From Ketogulonicigenium robustum (lineage in GTDB: Bacteria; Pseudomonadota; Alphaproteobacteria; Rhodobacterales; Rhodobacteraceae): a stretch of 64,000 nt of DNA. The DNA is taken from the NCBI RefSeq assembly GCF_002117445.1, contig NZ_CP019937.1:1609501-1673500 (forward strand). Direction: 5' to 3'. Shown here in pieces: positions 17,419-26,147 of the stretch; within the stretch, counting starts at the first letter, position 1, and every line of letters starts with the position of its first letter. The position numbers were made by a program, and so were the translations under genes. Below the pieces are notes generated by a model. It did no database searches. It saw nothing but the letters and a program-made list of their open reading frames with translations, and was not told where the DNA came from.

Positions 17419-20252
17419 CAGTGCGCCTCGGCCCAGCTGTGGCCTTTTCCTGCCTCGACCACCAGTTTCAGGCCCAAATGCACGGCGGGGGCCGAAGCAT
17501 TTTCCATGATATCACGCGCCACATCGATCAGCTTGTCGGCGGCGGGGGCCTCGACCTCGAACAGCAGTTCGTCGTGAACTTGCAGCAGCATCTTTGCGGG
17601 CAGGTCGGCGATGGCAGGTTCCATGCGGATCATGGCGCGGCGGATGATGTCGGCGGCGGTGCCCTGAATCGGTGCGTTGATCGCAGCGCGGCGGGCGAAA
17701 CCTGCGGTCGGGCCCTTGGCGTTAATTTCGGGGGTGTTGATACGGCGCCCAAACATGGTGCGCACATGGCCATGTTCCTTGGCGTAGGCCACAGTCTCGT
17801 CCATGTAGGCCCGAATACCGGGGAAGCGTTCAAAATACCGATCGATAAAGGCCTGTGCGCGGTCGCGGGGAATGCGCAGGTTACGGGCCAACCCGAAGGC
17901 CGAAATGCCGTAGATCACCCCGAAGTTGATCGCTTTGGCCTGACGGCGGATTTCGGATGTCATATCCTCTAGCGGGACGTTGAACATCTCGGATGCGGTG
18001 GCGGCGTGAATATCGATGCCCTGCCGGAAAGCATCTTTCAGCGCCTCGATCCCCGCAACTTCAGCCAGAATGCGCAGCTCGATCTGGCTATAGTCCAGCG
18101 ATACCAGCACTTTGCCGGCAGGCGCGACGAAAGCACCGCGAATACGGCGGCCTTCCTCGGTCCGCACCGGAATGTTCTGCAGGTTCGGGTCGGTCGAGGC
18201 CAGCCGCCCCGTGATCGCGCCCGCGATGGAGTACGACGTATGCACCCGCCCCGTGTCGGGGTTGATATGGTCTTGCAGCGCGTCAGTATAGGTCGATTTC
18301 AGCTTCGACAGCTGCCGCCAATCCAGCACCAAGCCCGGCAAGGCGTGTTCGGTGGCCAAATCTTCCAGCACATCCGCGCCCGTGCCCCACGCGCCATTCT
18401 TGCCCTTGGTTCCGCCCGGCAGGCCCATTTCGTCAAACAGGATTTCGCCCAGTTGCTTGGGCGATCCGACGTTGAAACTGCGTCCCGCGCTGGCGTGAAT
18501 TTCTTCCTCAAGCTGCACCATTTTCTGCGCAAAGGCGTTCGACATGCGTGCCAGCGTATCGCGGTCGACTTGCACGCCAGCCATTTCCATCCGCGCCAGC
18601 ACGGGGATCAGGGGGCGTTCCAATGTCTCGTACACCGTCGTCACGCGCGCTGTGTGCAACTGCGGCTTGAAATGGTGCCACAGGCGCAGGGTGACATCCG
18701 CATCCTCGGCAGCGTAAGTCGCGGCTTTGTCGATGGGGACGTGATCGAAGGTCACCATGGATTTGCCCGACCCGATCAGATCCTTGATGGGGATGGGGCG
18801 GTGATTCAGATAAAGCTCGGACAGATCGTCCATGCCGTGGTTGTGCAGCCCCGCATTCAGCGCGTAGCTGAGCAGCATCGTATCATCGACCGGCGCCAGC
18901 GTGATGCCGTGGCGCGCCATGATTTTGACATCGTATTTGATGTTCTGGCCGATTTTCAGAACGGATGGGTCTTCCAGAACGGGGCGCAAGGCTGCTAGCA
19001 CATCGTTCAGTGGCAACTGGCCTGAGGCCAAGCTGTTGTCTGCAAACAGATCGTCACCGCCTTGGGACAAATGCCCCACAGGGATATAAGCGGCCACGCC
19101 CGGTTGCGTCGCCAGCGAGATACCGACCAGCTCCGCCTGCATCTCATCCAGACTGGTGGTTTCGGTGTCGAATGCGACGAAGCCCTGCTGGCGAATGGCG
19201 GCGATCCATTGGGCCAAGACCTCGGCGGTGGTGATCGTGACATAACCGCTGTGATCGATGGGGGCCGTCGGCGGGGCGATGGGCGCGGGGGCATCGGCCT
19301 TTGGCGCGGCGGCTTTGGTCACCGCTGCGGCAATCATCGGGGCATCGACCCCCATGCGGTCAGCCACCCGCTTGGACATCGTGCGGAACTCCATCTGCGT
19401 CAGGAAGGCCAGCAGCGTATCGGCATCGGGCGCGCGCAGCGTCAGATCGTCCAGATCGAAATCGAGCGGCACGTGGTTGTCCAACTGCACAAGTCGCTGC
19501 GAGATTCGGATTTGGTCAGCAAAATTCAGCAGCGTTTCTCGGCGTTTGGGTTGTTTGATCTGCGCTGCGCTGGCCAGCAGGGTTTCCAGATCACCGTATT
19601 CGTTGATCAGCTGCGCGGCGGTTTTGATACCGATGCCCGGCGCCCCCGGCACGTTATCGACCGAATCCCCTGCCAGCGCTTGCACATCAACCACGCGCTG
19701 CGGCCCGACCCCGAACTTTTCAACGACACCTTCGGCGTCGATCACCTTGTTCTTCATCGGGTCGAACATGACGACCTGCGGGCCGACCAGCTGCATCAGG
19801 TCTTTGTCGGATGAAATGACCGTGACCCGCCCACCCGCTTCGGCCGCTTGTCGCGCAAGGGTGGCGATGATGTCGTCAGCCTCGAACCCTTCGATTTCTT
19901 TATAGACGATATTGAAGGCGGCTGTGGCCGCGCGCGTCAGGGGGAACTGGGGGCGCAGATCCTCGGGCAGCGGCGGGCGGTGCGCCTTGTATTCGGGGTA
20001 GATACCATTGCGGAAGGTGATCGACCCCTTATCGAAGATCACCGCAATATGGCTCGCGGCCTCGGGGCCGGTGTTGTTTTCGACATAGCGCTGCAGCATG
20101 GCGCAAAAGCCAGCAACAGCCCCTACAGGCAGCCCGTCGGACTTGCGCGTCAGCGGCGGCAGCGCGTGATAGGCCCGAAAGATATAGGCCGACCCGTCGA
20201 TCAAGTGCAGATGGCTGCCCGCGCCAAAGGGGGCTTTGATGGTGTCCGTCAT
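17418..20252 (-). CDS. polA: DNA polymerase I
   Basis: 944 residues with the full three-domain layout: N-terminal 5'-3' exonuclease (LHLIDGSAYIFRAYHALPP at the start, then GFEADDIIATLA and SSDKDLMQLV), a 3'-5' exonuclease with intact FDTETTS near residue 361, and the polymerase domain with SLDYSQIELRI near 720 and VHDELLFEVE near 894. It fills Okazaki gaps and repair patches. ATG 20252 has an AGGAGCG ribosome site; the frame continues upstream to 20411 but those codons do not look like PolA. The GNAT gene follows with overlapping stop and start. Confidence 0.97.
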   Translation of the reverse strand: MTDTIKAPFGAGSHLHLIDGSAYIFRAYHALPPLTRKSDGLPVGAVAGFCAMLQRYVENNTGPEAASHIAVIFDKGSITFRNGIYPEYKAHRPPLPEDLRPQFPLTRAATAAFNIVYKEIEGFEADDIIATLARQAAEAGGRVTVISSDKDLMQLVGPQVVMFDPMKNKVIDAEGVVEKFGVGPQRVVDVQALAGDSVDNVPGAPGIGIKTAAQLINEYGDLETLLASAAQIKQPKRRETLLNFADQIRISQRLVQLDNHVPLDFDLDDLTLRAPDADTLLAFLTQMEFRTMSKRVADRMGVDAPMIAAAVTKAAAPKADAPAPIAPPTAPIDHSGYVTITTAEVLAQWIAAIRQQGFVAFDTETTSLDEMQAELVGISLATQPGVAAYIPVGHLSQGGDDLFADNSLASGQLPLNDVLAALRPVLEDPSVLKIGQNIKYDVKIMARHGITLAPVDDTMLLSYALNAGLHNHGMDDLSELYLNHRPIPIKDLIGSGKSMVTFDHVPIDKAATYAAEDADVTLRLWHHFKPQLHTARVTTVYETLERPLIPVLARMEMAGVQVDRDTLARMSNAFAQKMVQLEEEIHASAGRSFNVGSPKQLGEILFDEMGLPGGTKGKNGAWGTGADVLEDLATEHALPGLVLDWRQLSKLKSTYTDALQDHINPDTGRVHTSYSIAGAITGRLASTDPNLQNIPVRTEEGRRIRGAFVAPAGKVLVSLDYSQIELRILAEVAGIEALKDAFRQGIDIHAATASEMFNVPLEDMTSEIRRQAKAINFGVIYGISAFGLARNLRIPRDRAQAFIDRYFERFPGIRAYMDETVAYAKEHGHVRTMFGRRINTPEINAKGPTAGFARRAAINAPIQGTAADIIRRAMIRMEPAIADLPAKMLLQVHDELLFEVEAPAADKLIDVARDIMENASAPAVHLGLKLVVEAGKGHSWAEAH

Positions 20253-20317
20253 GCTGCGCTCCTGTCCGTCCGTGCTAGGGCAAGCTTTGACAGAAACGCA
20301 GCCTTCTGGCCAGACGG

Positions 20318-20527
20318 CTAGTGCCCCTGCCCCTCGCCGCCGACCTGCACAAAACGGGCATCGCAATAGGGGCAATCGACGAAATCCTGCCCCGGCGGGA
20401 TCGATAGCCACACACGCGGATGGCCCAGCACGGGGCTGTTGGTCAGACCATCACAGGCGACGCGCGACGCGCTGACGGTGCGGATGACAGGCGCAGGTCG
20501 GTTCAGTTGAACGGCGGGCGTGGACAT
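20318..20527 (-). CDS. Zinc-finger CHCC protein (NDUFS6-like)
   Basis: 69 residues. The zf-CHCC metal ligands are C25 (RVACDG), H36 (LGHPRVWL), C52 and C55 (DCPYCDARF). The fold is that of the zinc subunit of respiratory complex I (NDUFS6), and free-standing versions are common in alphaproteobacteria. It lies between polA and the HIT gene on the same strand, about 20 bases after the HIT stop. Confidence 0.88.
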   Translation of the reverse strand: MSTPAVQLNRPAPVIRTVSASRVACDGLTNSPVLGHPRVWLSIPPGQDFVDCPYCDARFVQVGGEGQGH

Positions 20528-20547
20528 CGTTTATCCTTTCGGGCGGA

Positions 20548-20910
20548 TTATGCGGGCAGAAGCGGCCCCAGATTACGGCCACCCAGCAGATGCAGGTGAA
20601 AATGCGGCACTTCCTGGTTCGAATCGGGGCCGGCGTTGCCGATCACGCGAAAGCCGGTCGGCAAATCCAGCGTGGCGACCAACTGCGCCAGCGCGGCGTT
20701 GAAGCCCAGCTGTTCCTCGGGCGAGGCTTCGGCGACGAAATGGCCGAAGTCGACATACGGCCCCTTGGGGATCAGCAGCACGTGCACGGGCGCCTGCGGG
20801 TGAATGTCGTAAAACGCCAGCGCATGGTCGGTTTCAAGGACGGTCTTGTTCGGAATCTCGCCGCGCAGAATTTTGGCGAAAATGTTGTTCGAATCGTATT
20901 GCTTGCTCAC
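20548..20910 (-). CDS. HIT family nucleotide-binding protein (HinT-like)
   Basis: 120-residue histidine-triad hydrolase. The triad is H103-F-H105-L-H107 in VPHFHLHLLGG, preceded by the NAGPDSNQEVPH segment typical of HinT. Family members hydrolyse adenosine phosphoramidates and acyl-adenylates. N terminus NNIFAKILRGEIPN is also canonical. Nothing unusual. Confidence 0.95.
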   Translation of the reverse strand: MSKQYDSNNIFAKILRGEIPNKTVLETDHALAFYDIHPQAPVHVLLIPKGPYVDFGHFVAEASPEEQLGFNAALAQLVATLDLPTGFRVIGNAGPDSNQEVPHFHLHLLGGRNLGPLLPA

Positions 20911-20928
20911 GCCGAGCCTCCGACAGGG

Positions 20929-22506
20929 TTAGTCGCTGAAAATATAGGGTGTGTGGATGATTTCGGTCGCAGCATCCGGCTTGATCCCAAAGAATTCGAC
21001 CAGCGCCGCAACGTTTTGCGCCTCGGGGCCACTTTCCTGCACACGGTGGTGGAAGGTGAAGCCCATGTCACGCATCCGCTCGCTCTCTAGGGTGAGGTCG
21101 GCGCGCACGGCGGGGATCAGCCGTTCCAACAAATCCGACGGCGAGCGTTCGGACGCCAGCCCCACACGCGTCGCATGGCCGCGCAGGAAATCGTCCGAGA
21201 GGTCACATTCGATTTCCAGCACGCGCATTGTCGCGCGGTCGGATTCAAAATCGCTCATCAATTCAACGTTGGACGGATCGAGGCAGACGACTAGCTTGTC
21301 GGAATCGAAGTATTCGAACAGCATCCGCAACAGCGCACGGCGGTGGCGGGTGCGCTTGGCCACCGTGGTCTGGATACCCCCCAGATCGGGCAGCGGCGCG
21401 CGATCTTCGTTGAACATGTATTCCAGCGACGGCAGCCCGGTAACGCGCGATGCCGCCTGCACGAACCGCTTGGCGACGTGCCACTTTTTACACACGACGA
21501 CCAGCACCTCGCGGCCGCGCCCGACGGATGTGATCTCCTCCCAGAAACGGGGGGCGAAGCGTTGGCCGACGCGGCCGCGGCCGGTCTGGAATTTGAAGAG
21601 GTTGCGCCCCTCGCCCGAGATCTGGAAATCGTCGCGGTCCGACCCGTAAAGCTGACCCAGCCGCAAGCGCAGGTCCTTGGCCTCGGGCGAGATCTTGCGC
21701 GCGAACAGATAGTCTTGCGAGACCAGCAGGTCGTAATGGTCGTTATAGAACACCACCGGCATGCCGTAATCGGTGAACATCAGGAACGTCAGCGTCCGCC
21801 GGCGGATTTCACGGTCGGGCACCAAGTGCGGCACGAGGGTCTGGAAAAACGTCTCGTCCGGGATCCAGGTCGTGCGGAAGAAGCGCACGACATCGGCACG
21901 CTGGTCAATGAATTTCAGAATCGCCTCGATCGTGTGACGGCGCAGGCACCACCACTGCGAGCCGATCATGATCTGCATGTCTTCGGGCACGGGCCGCGTC
22001 AGCCCGAACTTTTGCTGCAGATCGTAGCTCCAGTAAAACAGCTTCTTTTGTGTGCGCTCATTGAAGAAGTGCCTATAGATCAGGCGCTCTTCCTTGAAAC
22101 CGGTCTTGATCCATTCACTCTCGAAGAAGTCGAAACACTCGATGAAATCGGCGTCCTGCTCCTCGAGGTAGCGGTGCGTGTAGATCGCCGATTTGACCGC
22201 CATGCAGTCGCCCGAGACCATGTAGAAATGCGTGGCATCGGGGAATGCCGATTCGGCTGCCCGCACCGCCTCGATCGTCGCTTCGACCAAGCTCCACTCG
22301 CCCCAGCCGCACTTCAGGCGGCGGCGCGCGAAGGTCACGCCGGGGTTTCCGGCCAATGTACGCTGGATCTCGTCGTAATCTTCTTGCGCGGCGCGCCCGT
22401 CGAAGTGAATCGCAACACAGTCACCGCCGCTGGTCAGCTGCATCGCCTGATTGATAATCGCTTTCGCGTCTTTATGGCACAAAAGTATAAAGGCAATCTT
22501 TGTCAT
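20929..22506 (-). CDS. Core-2/I-branching beta-1,6-GlcNAc-transferase-like protein
   Basis: 525 residues. The N-terminal half resembles the GT14 branching enzyme fold: KIAFILLCHKDA start, CVAIHFDGRA, THFYMVSGDCMAVKS and IMIGSQWWCLRRHTIE. The C-terminal part (about 300-525) contains a P-loop-free domain with VLVVVCKKWHVAKRFVQAA; Rhodobacteraceae proteins with this layout carry a DUF59xx annotation, as I recall. ATG 22506 is chosen; an upstream TTG/ATG extension to 22605 would cross the promoter region of the divergent gene. The substrate is unknown, probably a cell-surface glycan, and the divergent neighbour is a sulfotransferase. Confidence 0.82.
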   Translation of the reverse strand: MTKIAFILLCHKDAKAIINQAMQLTSGGDCVAIHFDGRAAQEDYDEIQRTLAGNPGVTFARRRLKCGWGEWSLVEATIEAVRAAESAFPDATHFYMVSGDCMAVKSAIYTHRYLEEQDADFIECFDFFESEWIKTGFKEERLIYRHFFNERTQKKLFYWSYDLQQKFGLTRPVPEDMQIMIGSQWWCLRRHTIEAILKFIDQRADVVRFFRTTWIPDETFFQTLVPHLVPDREIRRRTLTFLMFTDYGMPVVFYNDHYDLLVSQDYLFARKISPEAKDLRLRLGQLYGSDRDDFQISGEGRNLFKFQTGRGRVGQRFAPRFWEEITSVGRGREVLVVVCKKWHVAKRFVQAASRVTGLPSLEYMFNEDRAPLPDLGGIQTTVAKRTRHRRALLRMLFEYFDSDKLVVCLDPSNVELMSDFESDRATMRVLEIECDLSDDFLRGHATRVGLASERSPSDLLERLIPAVRADLTLESERMRDMGFTFHHRVQESGPEAQNVAALVEFFGIKPDAATEIIHTPYIFSD

Positions 22507-22551
22507 AACACTTGATACCTGCGAGAGCGTCGGTTGGCTATTGATAGCTGG

Positions 22552-22615
22552 CCTAGGTGCTGGATAGAAGAATACTAAAGCGGGTTTTGACCCTATTGCC
22601 AGCACCTTCTAGGCT
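22552..22615. promoter_or_regulatory. Inverted repeat overlapping the sulfotransferase promoter
   Basis: GGTGCTGG (22556-22563) and CCAGCACC (22599-22606) are perfect inverted repeats, extended outward by CCTA and TAGG with a 3-base bulge. Inside lies a smaller repeat, GGGT-TTTG-ACCC (22582-22593). A candidate promoter for the plus-strand gene overlaps them: TTGACC (22587-22592), 17 bases, TAGGCT (22610-22615). The element lies midway between the two divergent genes and may regulate either or both. Confidence 0.4.
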
Positions 22616-22663
22616 GTGGTTGGGTATTTCCTGAAAGTTGTGCACCAGAAAAAGGCCTGTGAA

Positions 22664-23482
22664 ATGAGTTTCCCCGGAACTTGGATGACCGAGAGCGAAA
22701 GCATGATCTATCGCGTCGTTCCAAAATGCGCCTGCTCGACCATCGGCCAGATCATGTATTACTCGGATCACGGCAGCTTCTTCGATGGCGACATCCACGA
22801 CTCGACTAAGGGTCTGCACAAGTGGAACCAGCCCGAAAGCCAGCCCCTGATCACCGAGGCCGTCACTGCACACAACGCCTATGTGTTCACCTGCGTGCGC
22901 AACCCCTACACCCGCATCCTGTCGTCGTTCTTTGACAAAATCGCCGGCATCCAGCGCAACGGGCGGCGCTACCGCGGCAATCTGGTGCCGCAGTTGGTAC
23001 AAAAATACGGGATCGAGGTAGGCTCGCCCGAAGACGAGTTCGATTTCGACCAGATCAAAAGCTTCCGCCGCTTCTTGCTGTTCGCGCGTGACACCATCCG
23101 TTTCCGCAAGCCGATGGAACCCGACATTCACTGGTCGGCCATGTCGGGCCACATTGCCACGTTCATCGCCAACGGCGGTCGCTACAACTCGATCTTCTGG
23201 ACCGAGAAGTTCAACGACGGCATGGATAAAGTACTGAAGAAGAGCAAAACGCCCAATAAAGTCGACATCAAGTCCATTCCCCGCTTTAACGAAAGCGAAG
23301 GGCACGGGCCCAAGCGCCTCTATCCCGTCGAGGATTACTTCGACGACCTGTCGATGCATCTGATGTTCGAAATCTACAAGCGCGACTTCCGCCTGTACAA
23401 ATACGACTTTGAGAACCCCGCGAACAAGAACCCGATCGGCGAGATCGATCTGGACGAAGTTCACAAAAAGCTGGCGCGCTAA
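22664..23482 (+). CDS. Sulfotransferase family 2 protein
   Basis: 272 residues. The PAPS phosphosulfate-binding loop is VPKCACSTIG at about 19-28, near the N terminus, and the 3'-phosphate element RNPYTRILSSFF is at 79-90; both fit the sulfotransferase family 2 (HNK-1 / chondroitin sulfotransferase-like) that sulfates sugars. ATG 22664 has a fair ribosome site; a GTG at 22616 would add 16 residues ahead of the conserved FPGTWM start. It has no signal peptide, as expected for a cytosolic PAPS enzyme acting on a lipid-linked or nascent glycan. It pairs with the divergent branching glycosyltransferase. Confidence 0.85.
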   Translation: MSFPGTWMTESESMIYRVVPKCACSTIGQIMYYSDHGSFFDGDIHDSTKGLHKWNQPESQPLITEAVTAHNAYVFTCVRNPYTRILSSFFDKIAGIQRNGRRYRGNLVPQLVQKYGIEVGSPEDEFDFDQIKSFRRFLLFARDTIRFRKPMEPDIHWSAMSGHIATFIANGGRYNSIFWTEKFNDGMDKVLKKSKTPNKVDIKSIPRFNESEGHGPKRLYPVEDYFDDLSMHLMFEIYKRDFRLYKYDFENPANKNPIGEIDLDEVHKKLAR

Positions 23483-23490
23483 GCCCGGCT

Positions 23491-23530
23491 GTTACCCCGC
23501 CGTAGGGCTTGTTCCCTGCGGCGCGGTAAC
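23491..23530 (+). terminator. Long stem-loop after the sulfotransferase gene
   Basis: A 16-bp stem with one mismatch and one G-U pair joins 23491-23507 with 23514-23530 (outer arms GTTACC and GGTAAC) around a 6-base loop. It begins 9 bases after the stop codon. No T-run follows, so it is either a terminator needing Rho or a 3' end stabiliser. Confidence 0.5.
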
Positions 23531-23575
23531 CTATCCCCGTCGCACGATACCCGTTGACGACAGCCGGAGAGCCCC

Positions 23576-24481
23576 ATGCCCCTATCCCCCGAGCAGATCG
23601 GCGAAATTGCCGCCCAACGCGCCGACACCCAGCCCACGTTGCGCGCCGTCAGCCCCGGGATGGAGGCACATCTTTTCAACGCCTTGCCCGTGCTGGATCA
23701 CGGTTTCGTCCGCGTAGTGGATTACATGGGCGACGATAACGCGATCGTTCAGGCGGCCCGCGTGTCTTACGGCAAGGGCACGAAATCGGTCAGCAATGAC
23801 GAAGGGCTGATTCGCTACCTGATGCGGCACTGGCACTCGACCCCGTTCGAGATGTGCGAGGTGAAGCTGCACGTGAAGTTGCCGGTTTTTGTGGCCCGCC
23901 AGTGGATTCGCCACAGGACGGCAAACGTGAACGAATATTCGGGCCGCTACAGCATTCTCGATCGGGAATTTTATATCCCCTCGCCCGAACATCTGGCCGC
24001 GCAGTCGGTGGTGAACAATCAAGGCCGGGGTGCGCCCCTGTCCGGCGAGGAAGCCGCCCGCGTATTGGAATGGCTGAAGCAAGACGCCGGCCGCGCCTAT
24101 GACCATTACGAGGCGATGATCAGCCAGGAAGGTCAGCAAGGCCTAGCCCGCGAGCTGGCCCGTATGAACCTGCCCGCGAACATCTATACGCAATGGTACT
24201 GGAAGGTTGACCTGCACAACCTGCTGCATTTCCTGCGCCTGCGCGCCGATGCCCACGCGCAATACGAAATCCGCGTCTATGCCGATGCGATCTGCCAGAT
24301 CGTGAAAGATTGGGTGCCCCTCGCCTATAAGGCGTTCGAGGATTACCGATTGGGGGCCGTATCGCTGTCGGCCCAGCAGGTCGACGTGATCAAGCGCCGC
24401 CTTGCCGGCGAGGATGTCGTTCAAGAGACATCCGGCATGAGCAAGGGCGAGTGGCGCGAGTTCACCGCGATCTGGGGTTAG
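23576..24481 (+). CDS. thyX: FAD-dependent thymidylate synthase
   Basis: ThyX makes dTMP from dUMP using methylene-tetrahydrofolate and FADH2. 301 residues; the signature RHRX7S is present as R112-H-R114 with S122 ([13 protein letters not shown]), and [10 protein letters not shown] and [15 protein letters not shown] are typical. Start ATG follows a strong AGCCGGAGAG region. No thyA is visible in the window. Its stop overlaps the end of the convergent mntP by four bases. Confidence 0.96.
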   Translation: MPLSPEQIGEIAAQRADTQPTLRAVSPGMEAHLFNALPVLDHGFVRVVDYMGDDNAIVQAARVSYGKGTKSVSNDEGLIRYLMRHWHSTPFEMCEVKLHVKLPVFVARQWIRHRTANVNEYSGRYSILDREFYIPSPEHLAAQSVVNNQGRGAPLSGEEAARVLEWLKQDAGRAYDHYEAMISQEGQQGLARELARMNLPANIYTQWYWKVDLHNLLHFLRLRADAHAQYEIRVYADAICQIVKDWVPLAYKAFEDYRLGAVSLSAQQVDVIKRRLAGEDVVQETSGMSKGEWREFTAIWG

Positions 24482-25041
24482 CCCGCCCCGCTCAAATGCT
24501 CGATCAAGATCATCAGGCCTAGCCCGCACAGGGCCAGGCCGCCCAAGCCTTCGGCAACGCGGCCAAAGCGGTTCCCCAGCAAGCGCCCTGCCAGCATACC
24601 CGATGTGCTCATCAACATCGTCGCACAGCCAATCGCCAGCGCAATGACGATGATATTCGCATTCAAGAACGCCAGCGACACGCCAATCGCCATCGCATCG
24701 ATAGATGTTCCGATGGCGGTCAAAACAGTCGCCCACAGGGCTGTGTCGGCGCGCGAGGCTGCATCGTCGTGGTGCAGCGCCTGCCAAACCATATGCGCGC
24801 CGACGCCGCCCAGCAGCGCAAACGCGATCCAGTGATCGACCGCGTCTATGTATTGGCTGGCCGCCACGCCCAGAACCCAGCCGATCAAGGGGGTGATCGC
24901 CTCGACCACGCCGAAAATAAGCCCGGTACGCAGCGCGGTGCCGAAGCTGACACGCGGCAGCGCCGCGCCTTTGCCAACCGATGCGGCGAAGGCATCTACC
25001 GACATAGAAACGGCCAAAACGCCGATTGAGATCGGGGTCAT
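24478..25041 (-). CDS. mntP: Manganese efflux pump MntP
   Basis: Inner-membrane exporter of Mn2+. 187 residues with six hydrophobic segments and two related metal-site segments, [16 protein letters not shown] near the N terminus and [15 protein letters not shown] near residue 115, the internal duplication expected of the family. Two consecutive ATGs (25044 and 25041) are possible; 25041 gives the family's spacing to the first Asp. A yybP-ykoY manganese riboswitch precedes it, which strongly supports the function. Confidence 0.94.
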   Translation of the reverse strand: MTPISIGVLAVSMSVDAFAASVGKGAALPRVSFGTALRTGLIFGVVEAITPLIGWVLGVAASQYIDAVDHWIAFALLGGVGAHMVWQALHHDDAASRADTALWATVLTAIGTSIDAMAIGVSLAFLNANIIVIALAIGCATMLMSTSGMLAGRLLGNRFGRVAEGLGGLALCGLGLMILIEHLSGAG

Positions 25042-25104
25042 CATATAATCCTCGGGGGCGTGCCGGGCGATGGTCGGACCCCGCCCGCAGGGTTCCCTCG
25101 CCAC

Positions 25105-25198
25105 GGTCTTGCAAAGCCCCGATGGGCCGGACATGCCACGCGCATCTGGCGCGAGCCTGTTGACATGTCACCCGCTTGAAAAGCGATCGCTACTCCCC
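25105..25198 (-). promoter_or_regulatory. yybP-ykoY manganese riboswitch upstream of mntP
   Basis: Read on the minus strand, the leader holds the conserved yybP-ykoY parts in order: GGGGAGTAGC (starting at 25198), then GTCAACA, and finally GCAAGACC (ending at 25105). These form the L1 and L3 loops that clamp Mn2+. About 60 bases follow before the mntP ATG, including CGGGCG and CGCCCG that can pair and could act as the expression platform near the GAGG ribosome site. The class is known to activate Mn2+ exporters when Mn2+ is bound. Confidence 0.85.
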
Positions 25199-25251
25199 GA
25201 TAGGGATCGGACTGCCCGTGATCTACATAAATTGCAAGCGAAAACAATAAC

Positions 25252-25281
25252 TTACAAATGCGTCGCATTCGCAACTTGTAA
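25252..25281. promoter_or_regulatory. Palindromic operator-like element upstream of the mntP leader
   Basis: AATGCG-T-CGCATT (25257-25269) is a perfect 6-bp palindrome, framed by TTACAA (25252-25257) and TTGTAA (25276-25281). It lies about 55 bases upstream of the riboswitch. Weak promoter boxes, TTGTTT (25247-25242) and TAGATC (25225-25220) with 16-base spacing on the minus strand, lie between it and the riboswitch. The palindrome is of the size and AT/GC pattern of Fur/Mur-family operators; the assignment is inference. Confidence 0.4.
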
Positions 25282-25283
25282 AT

Positions 25284-25306
25284 GGCGGGCCGAAAACCGG
25301 CCTGCC
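25284..25306 (-). terminator. Terminator-like hairpin after the tat/DUF815 operon
   Basis: GGCGGGCCG (25284-25292) pairs with CGGCCTGCC (25298-25306) with one A-C mismatch, directly behind the stop of the minus-strand DUF815 gene. The downstream tract on that strand (ATTTAC) is only weakly T-rich. Confidence 0.5.
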
Positions 25307-25307
25307 G

Positions 25308-26147
25308 TCAAAGCTTTACCCCGCGCCGGCCAGCCAGATCGGTGAAATATTGCCATGCGACACGCCCCGACCGGCTGCCACGCGTGGCCTGCCACTCGAT
25401 CGCCTCGGCCCGCAGGGTCGCATCGTCAATCTCCACACCATAGGCGTCGCAATAGCCGCGAATCATGGTCAGGTAGTCGTCCTGCCCCGCGCCATGAAAC
25501 CCCAACCACAGCCCGAAGCGGTCTGAAAGCGAGACCTTCTCCTCGACAGCTTCGGTCTCGTGGACCGCTGCTTGACGTTCGTTTTCGATCATATCGCGCG
25601 GCATCAGATGGCGCCGGTTCGAGGTGGCATAAAGGACGACATTCTCGGGCCGCCCCTCGATCCCACCATCCAGCACGGCTTTCAGCGCTTTGTAGTGCTG
25701 GTCGTCGCTGCTGAACGATAGATCGTCGCAGAACAGGATGAATCGCTCGGGTCGACCGCGCAGCAAATTCAGGCAACGGCTGATCGACGGCAGGTCTTCG
25801 CGCTGCACCTCGACGATTTTCAGCTTGGGAAGGTCCTGCGCAACAGCTCCATGAGCCGCTTTGACGAGGCTGGATTTTCCCATCCCCCGCGCGCCCCACA
25901 ACAGGACGTTGTTGGCGGGCAGCCCTGCCGCGAATTGGCGCGTGTTCGCCAATAATGTGTCGCGCGCACGGTTGATGCCGACCAGTAACGACACATCAAT
26001 ACGGCTGACGGCAGTCACCGCCTCGAGGTGGTCAGGGTTGACGCGCCAGACGAATGCTGGCGCGTCAAAGTTCGGGGCGGGCTTTGGCGCGGGGGCCAGC
26101 CGCTCTAGCGCGGCGGCGATACGGGCAAGCTCGGTCGTATCGGTCAT
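25308..26147 (-). CDS. DUF815 AAA-type ATP-binding protein
   Basis: 279-residue P-loop ATPase. Walker A is GARGMGKSS at residues 85-93 and Walker B LFCDDLSF near 138-145; [14 protein letters not shown] resembles the sensor 1 and arginine region of AAA proteins. Function unknown. The ATG at 26147 overlaps the tatC stop by four bases, placing it as the last gene of the tatABC unit; a role in protein export is only suggested by position. Confidence 0.9.
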   Translation of the reverse strand: MTDTTELARIAAALERLAPAPKPAPNFDAPAFVWRVNPDHLEAVTAVSRIDVSLLVGINRARDTLLANTRQFAAGLPANNVLLWGARGMGKSSLVKAAHGAVAQDLPKLKIVEVQREDLPSISRCLNLLRGRPERFILFCDDLSFSSDDQHYKALKAVLDGGIEGRPENVVLYATSNRRHLMPRDMIENERQAAVHETEAVEEKVSLSDRFGLWLGFHGAGQDDYLTMIRGYCDAYGVEIDDATLRAEAIEWQATRGSRSGRVAWQYFTDLAGRRGVKL

